A DNA stretch of 18,234 nucleotides from Isotricha intestinalis (lineage: Eukaryota; Ciliophora; Litostomatea; Vestibuliferida; Isotrichidae), in the NCBI GenBank assembly GCA_023807065.1, contig JAJJLU010004121.1, forward strand, positions 1 to 18,234. The letters run 5' to 3'. Shown here one piece after another: positions 7,725 to 15,119 of this stretch (within the stretch, counting starts at the first letter, position 1; every line of letters starts with the position of its first letter). Below the pieces are notes generated by a model. It did no database searches and had not been told where the DNA came from. It worked only from the letters and a program-made list of their open reading frames with translations. The position numbers and the translations under genes were made by a program.

Positions 7725-10700
7725 TTATTTTTTATTATCATCTTCTCTTTCTCTTTTATTTCCAAGTATTTTTTCATTATGATTAGTATTATTATTATTG
7801 TTAATGTTATTATTATTGTTATTATTATTTTTTTTATGATATTTATGATGATCCTTATCATTTTTGTTTTTCTTCTTCTCACTCTTATAATTATCATTTT
7901 TATTCTCTTCTGAATGATTTAAAATATTTTTCTTAATAATCTTTTTTTCACTGAAAGAACTAATATTATAATAGCAATTATGATTAATACAAAAATCAAT
8001 TAATTTCTTCCAATAATTATTATTTTTCAAAGTACTAGAATTTCCAACAACATAACAAGCATATTTAGCTCTAGACAAAGCAACATTCATTCTTCTAAAA
8101 TCATTTAAAAAACCAATTCCAGTATGAATTTTTGTATCTTCATCATCATTTAAAAAATTAGATCTAACTGTTGAAAAAATAACAATATCTCTTTCTTGTC
8201 CTTGAAAAGAATCAACAGTATTAATTTCAATATCTATTGAATCAGATAATTTAAATTTAATATCTTTTAACTTATCAATAAATAATTTAACTTGAGATTT
8301 ATAAGGAGTAATTATTGCATATTTATATTTATCTTTTTGTTCATATAATATTTCATTAAAATAATCATCATCATCGATTTTATGTTTTTTTTTTTTTTTA
8401 TTCTTTCTAATCCTTTTATCTATTTGATATATTATTTCCAAAACAAAATCAACTTCACTTTCATTAAAATAACTTTTTCCTTTTTCTGCATCAAAAACTT
8501 CTTTTCCATAAGTAATATCAAAAAAAGAAAAATTGTTTTTTTCTTTAATAGAAGAGAATATATTATCATATTTCATTTTTTTAATTAAATAATCATCATC
8601 TTTTAATTGATTATCATAGAAAATAGTTCCAATAAAATTTCTAATATTAAAGTGCATTCTATATTGAATAGTTAAAATATGTCTCGGATAATTATTATCA
8701 ATTAATCTTTCAAACAAGCTTCTATTATATAAAGTTTTAACAGCATCTTCACTAAAAACAGTAGCAGGAAGTTGCATATGATCACCAACCATAATTAATT
8801 TTTTAACATTATGACATAAAGGAATTAAAGCTGAAGGCTCTATACATTGACAAGCTTCATCTATTATTAAATAATCAAAATTTATACGCATTTTTTTTAA
8901 TCTATCACTTCCTGATGAATTTAATGTTGTACATAATATTTTTGTATGAGATAATAATTCAAATTCAAAACGCTTTCTTTCTGCTTTTAAATCTGTTAAT
9001 TGACGTAATATTGTATATCTTCTATTTTTTAACTCATATATATTTTTTTCTTGGATTTCTTTTTGAAGATTGTTTTCATTTTTTAATGTTTGGTTTATCT
9101 CCTTGTTTACTAATTCTAAATCTGAATTCATTTTATTATTTTTATTTTTATACCTTTTATCACTTAAATTTTCTAAGGAATATTCTTGAATAATTTGACC
9201 ATTTGATGTATATAAATATTTATTTTCTTTTTCTTTTCTATCATATAAACCAAAACGTATAAAATTTATATTTTTAATTATTTCTAAATTTTCATTTAAA
9301 AGACCTTTCTTTGCTATTCTTGCTGATATTTCATCTATTGCAGTATTACTAGGAGCACAAATTAATATTTTACCATCATTATTTAATAAGAATAAACTTA
9401 ATAAACCTAATATTGTATGTGTTTTCCCTGTTCCTGGAGGACCTTGAATTAATAAAATATCTTTTCTATTCATCTCACTTGCTTTTATTATTGCTTCTGT
9501 TTGAGATGAATTAAATATATTTTTTTTTTTTATATTATCTAAATATAATTTTGATTTTAATGTTAAATGATTTTCTTTTTCCTTTTCTTTGAAAAGATCT
9601 TTTGAATATAATATACCTGTGAAGTTTGATAATTCTAAATTTAATATTGCTTTATATTCTCTTAAAGAAGAAGTTAAATTTCCTAAATAATATGTTTTGA
9701 ATAATTTGGATTCTTTTATTTGATCTATTGTATTTACTAAATTAAATTTTTTAATATATTTATTATGAACATAACAATTTAAATCATATGTTTCATTATT
9801 TATTTGAACAATTCCAATAAAATAATTTAATTTATTTAAATTTTTAAATGTTATATCTTTAAAATTAATTTTTTCATTAATAGGATAAAATGCTACAATA
9901 TCATTTTCTTTAAAAATTTTACTTCTAAAATCACTTAGTTTTTTATTTGGAATTAATTCAAATAAAGTTATTTGTTCATAATTGTCATTTAAATAAATAA
10001 AATTAACTTCTACATCCATTTTAATATAATTATTAACTTCAGATGACTCTGACCTATCACTTAATAATGTATTTTTTAATTCATTATAAAAATTTTTTAT
10101 CCAAATAAATTTATAATGTATTTCACTATCAAAAGTATTTGGAATTTCTTCAGTCAATTGTTTATTATGATAAAATTCAAAATCAAGCATTTTTTCAAAA
10201 ATTTCAAGAGGAGAATATTTAAAATATTTATAATATTTTATATTATTTGAAGTCTTTCTTAAAGGATTAATATGTGCATTTATTGTTTGAATTATATTTG
10301 GAGATATATTATTTATTAAATTCTGAGATTGATCTACATTATTTTTTTCTAACTTTATTTCATTATTATTATTATTTTCATTTGTTGGAATTGAAAAATT
10401 TTTCTTTTTATTTCCTACTAATAATAATTCTAATCTGGCATTTTTTCTTTTTGCTTCTTCTTCTCTTTCTATTTCTTTTCTATTTTTTTCTGTTTCTTTA
10501 TTTAAATTTAATAATAATTCTAAATTAAATATTTCTTTCTTTTCTAATTTTTTATTTTTTCCCTCATCACCTTTATTTAACTCTTTCTTTTCTTCCATTT
10601 TTTTTTTCTTAATTTTATCTAATGATTCCTTAACTTTGTTTTTGATTTCAATTTCTTTTAATAATTTATCAAATTCTTTTGCTGCTTTAATTTCATTTTT

Positions 10701-10997
10701 ATATTCTTCAGAAGAATAATTATCTTTTTTTTTTGAAAATATATCTTGAAAATTAATAATTTTGACATCATTTTCAGCATTTTTTTTTTTTTTATTGATT
10801 GACTTTTTGCTTTTTGTTTTATTAATATTTTTAACAGGAGAAACATTAGGAAAATAATCATCAATATGTTTTTGAGGTTTAATCATATTTTTTGAATAAT
10901 CAAAAGAAAGAGAATCTGACTTTTTTGATAATTTTTCTTTTATATTAATTATCATTTTTTCATATGTTTTTGTTATTTTTTCTTTATTTGATGACAT
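7725..10997 (-). CDS. Sen1/senataxin-like SF1B RNA/DNA helicase with N-terminal PIP-box motif
   Basis: A 1090-aa UPF1-family helicase. Sen1/senataxin enzymes unwind RNA:DNA hybrids (R-loops) and act in transcription termination and replication-transcription conflict. Motifs in order: SSQTEAI (Q motif) then GPPGTGKT at 519-526 (Walker A, K525), CAPSNTAIDEI, DEACQ at 713-717 (Walker B, D713/E714), GDHMQLPATVFS, QYRMH at 778-782, TPYKSQ, VDSFQGQERD around 928-936, and LSRAK with R976. DEACQCIEPSALIPL and GDHMQLPATV fit Sen1/SETX better than UPF1 or DNA2. The first 250 residues are Lys/Glu-rich and disordered. They include QKHIDDYF at 42-49, a perfect PIP-box pattern, followed by a basic run that could serve as a nuclear localisation signal. 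The C-terminal tail is Lys/Asn-rich with a polyAsn tract and a final KRERE. The protein lacks the large helical N-terminal domain of yeast Sen1. No intron is needed. Confidence 0.9.
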   Translation of the reverse strand: MSSNKEKITKTYEKMIINIKEKLSKKSDSLSFDYSKNMIKPQKHIDDYFPNVSPVKNINKTKSKKSINKKKKNAENDVKIINFQDIFSKKKDNYSSEEYKNEIKAAKEFDKLLKEIEIKNKVKESLDKIKKKKMEEKKELNKGDEGKNKKLEKKEIFNLELLLNLNKETEKNRKEIEREEEAKRKNARLELLLVGNKKKNFSIPTNENNNNNEIKLEKNNVDQSQNLINNISPNIIQTINAHINPLRKTSNNIKYYKYFKYSPLEIFEKMLDFEFYHNKQLTEEIPNTFDSEIHYKFIWIKNFYNELKNTLLSDRSESSEVNNYIKMDVEVNFIYLNDNYEQITLFELIPNKKLSDFRSKIFKENDIVAFYPINEKINFKDITFKNLNKLNYFIGIVQINNETYDLNCYVHNKYIKKFNLVNTIDQIKESKLFKTYYLGNLTSSLREYKAILNLELSNFTGILYSKDLFKEKEKENHLTLKSKLYLDNIKKKNIFNSSQTEAIIKASEMNRKDILLIQGPPGTGKTHTILGLLSLFLLNNDGKILICAPSNTAIDEISARIAKKGLLNENLEIIKNINFIRFGLYDRKEKENKYLYTSNGQIIQEYSLENLSDKRYKNKNNKMNSDLELVNKEINQTLKNENNLQKEIQEKNIYELKNRRYTILRQLTDLKAERKRFEFELLSHTKILCTTLNSSGSDRLKKMRINFDYLIIDEACQCIEPSALIPLCHNVKKLIMVGDHMQLPATVFSEDAVKTLYNRSLFERLIDNNYPRHILTIQYRMHFNIRNFIGTIFYDNQLKDDDYLIKKMKYDNIFSSIKEKNNFSFFDITYGKEVFDAEKGKSYFNESEVDFVLEIIYQIDKRIRKNKKKKKHKIDDDDYFNEILYEQKDKYKYAIITPYKSQVKLFIDKLKDIKFKLSDSIDIEINTVDSFQGQERDIVIFSTVRSNFLNDDEDTKIHTGIGFLNDFRRMNVALSRAKYACYVVGNSSTLKNNNYWKKLIDFCINHNCYYNISSFSEKKIIKKNILNHSEENKNDNYKSEKKKNKNDKDHHKYHKKNNNNNNNNINNNNNTNHNEKILGNKREREDDNKK
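7786..7829 (-). repeat. PolyAsn-coding AAT repeat in the helicase C-terminal tail
   Basis: On the plus strand this is a run of ATT units with GTT interruptions. On the coding strand it reads mostly AAT/AAC, giving an Asn tract broken by one Ile and one Thr. It lies outside the helicase core and is expected to be disordered. Confidence 0.75.
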
Positions 10998-11240
10998 ACT
11001 TAAAAATTTAAAAATGAATTATATTTGAATAAAATAAAAAAAAATTTAAATTAATTTTTCTAACTTTTATTTGATAGTTAATACTGAAAATTATATTTTT
11101 TTATACAAACAAAATATATTTTTATTTTCTTTAAATTATTTATTACAAAAATACTTTAGAAAAAATTTTCAAATAATTAAAAAATAAATATTATTTAAAA
11201 AAATGACTCAAATTACTATTTATTATAAATCATACTATTT
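10998..11240. other. A/T-rich intergenic spacer between tandem minus-strand genes
   Basis: A 243-base spacer holding the 5' region of the helicase gene and the 3' region of the next minus-strand gene. It consists of A and T runs only. I see no open frame or RNA gene in it. The helicase start has A at -3 (AGTATG). Confidence 0.45.
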
Positions 11241-12728
11241 TTATTTCTTTATTTTTTTCTTTTGACTTTGAATAATTTGTTTAATTTGACTTATTCCTCT
11301 ATTTGAAATAATCCTATTATTAATTTTAACTTTTTGATTATTAGAATTGTGTCTAACTTTCATATTTTTTCCATAATCAGTTTTTAAAACAAAATCATTA
11401 AAATTAATAATACTATTTTTTTTTTCATTTAATATCATACTAGCAAAAGGTCTATAATTACTTAAATTATTCCTATTTAAATTTCTTGATAAATTTTTAA
11501 ATTTTTTATTTTGAGTATTTTCAACTTGTTTAATTGCTTTAATTAAATTTTTATTATTTCTTTCAGTCATACATCTTAATTCTTGTTTTTTCCCTGAATT
11601 TAACATAGAATTTAAAGTATTATGAATAGAATTCATTGATAATTTTGCTTTATTATTATTTTCATTTCTATAAGTATATACACCAAAATCAGAAAATAAT
11701 GGATTATTAATTATTAAATTTCTTGATTTTTTATGATTTTCAGGAACTTTATTTTTAGAAAAAGAAACTCTTGAAAATGATTTTTTTGAATTTCTCCTTT
11801 CTGAAAGTACTTTTTCTTTAAATTGATTAAAATTTAAATTTGTTCCTGTCTTTGTATGTTTATGATTTATTTTCTTATGTTGGAAATTTTTATTATATAT
11901 AAAAAACAAATTTTTTCCAATATTGTCTTGTTTAATATCATCTAAATTTGGAGATTTTGCATTTTTTGATATTTTTTCTTTTATTATTACTTTATTATTT
12001 TCCTTTTTATTTAATTTAAAATTACTATTTATTTTTTTTTTTTTAGGAACTTTCTTTAAAGTTAAATCATTAATTATTTTAATCAAAGAAATTTCAACTG
12101 AAGAAGTTGTTGTATTATTAACACTAGGTAAATTAATAGTTAAATTTGATAAAGAATTATTATTTGAAATTAATTTTTTTATTTTAGGTGTGAATATAGT
12201 AAATAAAGGAAAATCACTTTTTTCTTCTATTGGAAGATCATCTTTATAATTATTATTATAAAAAATTTGTGCTTTTTTTTCACTATAATCTTGAAATAAA
12301 TCATTTAAATTTAATTCACTGAAAATAGGTTTACAAAAGAACATTAAATAATTTTTATAATATGTGACAAATTTTGGGATTCTAATTTGACTTTCTTCTT
12401 CCATATAAAATCTCTTTAAAAATTCTTCATTGTAATTGAATAATATTTTTTCTTTGAAAACTGCTAAATCATGACAATATTTTGATTGAAGTACATTTTC
12501 TAAAAGAATCATATCATGATCATGTGGTAATGTATTATATTTTGAAAATAAAATCGTATGTATTATTCGATGATAAAATTTTTTTCCATTTATGTTATCT
12601 TCTGAATTTTTTATTAAAGCACTTATTGTTGATTTATTTGTTTCTGATGATGATTTATTATTCCTTTGAGAAAAATTAAGAAGTTTTTTATTTAAAACAT
12701 TTATATTAGTTGATATAATATTTTCCAT
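11241..12728 (-). CDS. Hypothetical protein with conserved-looking N-terminal module, disordered C-terminus
   Basis: A 495-aa protein that I cannot assign to a function. Residues about 49-164 look like a folded, helical module: YHRIIHTILFSKY, a DHDMILLENVLQSKY segment, then EEFLKRFYMEEES, IPKFVTYYKNYLMFFCKPIF and a final DLFQDYSEKKAQIFYNNNY. I associate this string of blocks, especially 'YYKNYLxFFCKPxF' followed by 'KKAxxFYxNNY', with an uncharacterised family common in ciliates, from memory. The rest (about 165-495) is Lys/Asn/Ser-rich with no hydrophobic core or repeat that I can define; it is probably disordered and basic. No signal peptide or membrane segment is seen. Start context is AACATGG and the stop is TAA. 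It is followed upstream by another minus-strand gene of similar composition, which may only reflect shared base bias. Confidence 0.7.
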   Translation of the reverse strand: MENIISTNINVLNKKLLNFSQRNNKSSSETNKSTISALIKNSEDNINGKKFYHRIIHTILFSKYNTLPHDHDMILLENVLQSKYCHDLAVFKEKILFNYNEEFLKRFYMEEESQIRIPKFVTYYKNYLMFFCKPIFSELNLNDLFQDYSEKKAQIFYNNNYKDDLPIEEKSDFPLFTIFTPKIKKLISNNNSLSNLTINLPSVNNTTTSSVEISLIKIINDLTLKKVPKKKKINSNFKLNKKENNKVIIKEKISKNAKSPNLDDIKQDNIGKNLFFIYNKNFQHKKINHKHTKTGTNLNFNQFKEKVLSERRNSKKSFSRVSFSKNKVPENHKKSRNLIINNPLFSDFGVYTYRNENNNKAKLSMNSIHNTLNSMLNSGKKQELRCMTERNNKNLIKAIKQVENTQNKKFKNLSRNLNRNNLSNYRPFASMILNEKKNSIINFNDFVLKTDYGKNMKVRHNSNNQKVKINNRIISNRGISQIKQIIQSQKKKIKK

Positions 12729-12893
12729 GTTTTGTTTTAATCTAATATTTATTTATATTTATATTAATTAAAATTACTTAAAAAATTTTGTTTGTTATTC
12801 ATTGAAAAAAATGACATAAAGATATTAAGGAAAATTTGTTATAATATAAAATTAATTTTATGATGTTATTTATAAAAATATATAATTAATTTT
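12729..12893. other. A/T-rich intergenic spacer
   Basis: A 165-base spacer between two minus-strand genes, with no recognisable element. Confidence 0.4.
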
Positions 12894-14231
12894 TTAATTT
12901 ACTTCTAAAACGCATTTATATAATTTTCCTTCAAAATTATTAATTTTACTTTCAACTTCATCTAATTCTCCAAACTTTTTTTTTGTATGATTTGGGATTT
13001 TATGTACAAATATTTTTCTAATAGAATCTTGAACATTAAAATTATTAAGTTTTCCTTGAGTATTTTTAATAGTTTTATAAAGTTGAAAAGAAATTTTATT
13101 TCCATTTAAATTAACTGGAATATTATTATCATGTAATAAACCTCCAACATTATTAATTTCTTCTTCATTTAATTTTGGATTTGCTTTTATTTTCTCATAA
13201 TAAAATTCAATGTCTTTATGAGGAGTTAAATTACCATATTTTATTTTAGTTGAAAATAAACTATTTCTATGTTCGTTATTATTTTTTAAATGAAATGAAC
13301 AATTCGAAGAAGAATTTTTTTTTTTTGATAATTTTTTTTCTTTTTCAAAAGGTTTGTTTATATTATTTTTATTTATTATAAGTGGAATATCAGAATGTTT
13401 TTTAGAATTATTATCTTGAAGACAATTATAATAATTTTTATATATTTCATTTTGGGAAAAAAAACCAGATGAAGAAGTCTTATTTAATTTATGGATTTTT
13501 TTATCTGAACAATCATCTAAATAGTTTTTATTTTCATAAATTGATTTTAAACTTTGTTTTGTTTTAAAAATAAAATCTTTTAAATCTTTCTTTTTCTTTT
13601 CAATACTTTTAATATCTTCTTTTAAAATTTGTTTATCATTTTCATTTTTTGAATGAAAATTTTGATCTTTAGAATCATTAATTAAAAAATCTTTTATTCT
13701 TTCTAAATATTTAACTGATTTTTCTTTTAATACTTTAATTTTTTTATTTTTTGAAATATATAAATAATAAAAATATAAATCAGTTGGTTCTTTTAATAAA
13801 ATTCCATTTGATTTAAATAAATTATCAATATTTTCTTTATTTTTATAACTATCTTTTTGATTTTCATTTAAGTTATTGTTTTTTGGATTATTTTCAGAAG
13901 TACTTTTAACTAATAATTTATAGTGTTTAACAAATAAATCATTTGGAATTTTATAATTTTGAAATAGTTCTTTATTTTTTTCAAACTGATGTTCACCTTC
14001 AACGAGAATATCATCTAATATATTTGCAGGATGATTTGAATTTTCCATACTTTTACTTTTTTTTTTCTTTGTATTTTCAAATTTTAATTTAGGTGGTACT
14101 CTTTGAATAATAAAATTATATGGTAATAATCTATGTGTTTTTAAAGCATTTTCTAATTGATGATGATTTCTTGAAAAAATTTTATTTTTTAATATCTTTT
14201 TAAAGACTGTATTTTTATTTAATAATTCCAT
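12894..14231 (-). CDS. Hypothetical Lys/Asn-rich protein with a coiled-coil stretch
   Basis: A 445-aa protein that I do not recognise. The N-terminal 100 residues hold a moderately ordered segment (HHQLENALKTHRLLPYNFIIQRVPPKLKF split over 23-51) followed by a basic KKKKSKS patch at about 55-61 that could serve as a nuclear localisation signal. Residues about 90-110 (YKIPNDLFVKHYKLLVKS) and 145-180 look helical. A charged heptad-like stretch at about 200-235 (ILKEDIKSIEKKKKDLKDFI) is a likely short coiled coil. The remainder is Asn/Lys/Ser-rich. The C-terminal 50 residues (IRKIFVHKIP ... GELDEVESKINNFEGKLYK) may be another conserved patch. There is no membrane segment or enzyme motif. The uninterrupted 1.3-kb frame in very A/T-rich DNA, an A at -3 and a TAA stop support a real gene. 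Confidence 0.65.
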   Translation of the reverse strand: MELLNKNTVFKKILKNKIFSRNHHQLENALKTHRLLPYNFIIQRVPPKLKFENTKKKKSKSMENSNHPANILDDILVEGEHQFEKNKELFQNYKIPNDLFVKHYKLLVKSTSENNPKNNNLNENQKDSYKNKENIDNLFKSNGILLKEPTDLYFYYLYISKNKKIKVLKEKSVKYLERIKDFLINDSKDQNFHSKNENDKQILKEDIKSIEKKKKDLKDFIFKTKQSLKSIYENKNYLDDCSDKKIHKLNKTSSSGFFSQNEIYKNYYNCLQDNNSKKHSDIPLIINKNNINKPFEKEKKLSKKKNSSSNCSFHLKNNNEHRNSLFSTKIKYGNLTPHKDIEFYYEKIKANPKLNEEEINNVGGLLHDNNIPVNLNGNKISFQLYKTIKNTQGKLNNFNVQDSIRKIFVHKIPNHTKKKFGELDEVESKINNFEGKLYKCVLEVN

Positions 14232-14680
14232 ATTTATTTGAAAAGAAAAACAAAAAAAAGAAAAATAAATAATAAATTATTTATAAAAAATTAATAAGAT
14301 AAATTATAATGGAATATTCTCCTCAAATTTTTTTAAATTGAGTTTATATTAATTAATTATGGATTATTCTATATTATCATATGGAATTTTGTTGATTTAC
14401 AGAGAAAAGAACATTCTACTATATTTCATTCCTCTTTTATCATTAATAATATATTGACAATTCCTATATATTCAATTATTATCCTTTAATAGTTAAATGA
14501 TTTGTTTTTCTTTATTTTTTCAGTTTTTCTTCGTTTTTATTTTTTAATATTTTTTATTTGAATTTTTACTTATTTGGATTTTTTGAGTTATGTAATAAAT
14601 GTTCTAAAAACAATAATTTTTTTTTTAAATTTTTTCAATTTAATAAGAAGAATTGTTTTATTAAATTTTAAAAAAATAAA
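14232..14680. promoter_or_regulatory. Divergent intergenic region between the coiled-coil protein and the small acylated protein
   Basis: A 449-base region between two divergent start codons, so both promoters should be here. Plus-strand T-rich runs (about 14510-14640) give way to an A-rich leader just before the ATG at 14681. I see no recognisable promoter box, RNA gene or convincing extra exon; the frame starting at 14574 is a by-product of low complexity. Confidence 0.45.
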
Positions 14681-14970
14681 ATGGGGAACACAGCAGGTTG
14701 CCAATGTGGTAAATATGATGATGATGGAGAAATTAGAACAGGAGCTGGAATTTATAAATTTAAAAAAACTGTAAATTTCATATTAATTAATTATAATATT
14801 AGCATATTCCAAAAAATAAAAAAGAACAAATTTATTATGAAAAAGAGAAAAAATATGATGAAAATATTAAAGGAAAAATAAAACCAACTTCTTCTATCAT
14901 AAAATCAGGAGTTAAGGAATATCTAAATGGAAATGTAAATGTTATAATTCCTTGTCCAACAGATTTATAA
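14681..14970 (+). CDS. Small protein with N-terminal myristoylation/palmitoylation-type signal, two exons
   Basis: Exon 1 (14681-14770, 30 codons) and exon 2 (14803-14970, 55 residues plus TAA) join across a 32-nt intron to give an 85-aa protein. It begins MGNTAGCQCG: Gly2 for N-myristoylation with Cys7 and Cys9 close by for palmitoylation, the usual dual-lipid membrane anchor. An acidic YDDDGEIRTGAG stretch follows, then a highly charged Lys/Glu region (NKKEQIYYEKEKKYDENIKGK), ending with GVKEYLNGNVNVIIPCPTDL. I recognise no domain. A small membrane-tethered adaptor at the plasma, ciliary or vesicle membrane is a plausible inference, not shown. Without splicing the frame ends after 66 codons in low-complexity sequence, whereas the spliced exon 2 reads as ordinary protein. 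Residue 6 is Gly rather than the preferred Ser/Thr, which lowers confidence in myristoylation. It is followed 149 bases on by another MGC-type gene on the same strand. Confidence 0.7.
14771..14802 (+). other. Spliceosomal intron, 32 nt
   Basis: Begins GTAAATTTCA and ends TTATAATATTAG, lying exactly between codons after ...FKKT. Because its length is not a multiple of three, retention changes the frame and leads to an early stop. Its GTAA start and ATTAG end match the 37-nt intron in the tetraspanin-like gene. Confidence 0.8.
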
Positions 14971-15119
14971 AATAAATCAAATTTAAAAATAACTTATTTA
15001 TACAACATATATATAATTTATATTTTTAATAAAAAATATTTATATTAATTATATTTCTATTGTTTTTACCAAATCAACAGTTATATAAGTTATTTTATTA
15101 TTATTTCAATAAAATAAAA

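Noticed and set aside
8382..10528. Several Phe/Ile/Leu-rich plus-strand frames (68-92 codons) opposite the helicase gene
   Set aside because: They are antisense readings of Lys/Asn/Glu-rich coding sequence inside a well-supported helicase gene.
14574..14774. A 66-codon plus-strand frame beginning upstream of the small acylated protein
   Set aside because: It overlaps the MGNTAGCQCG exon in another frame and consists mostly of T-run-derived Phe/Leu. The spliced two-exon reading is far more protein-like.
15060..15119. An upstream in-frame ATG giving 20 extra residues to the MGCGSS protein
   Set aside because: The extension is low-complexity and would bury the myristoylation-type N-terminus. 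The ATG at 15120 has the A-rich context shared by the other starts.
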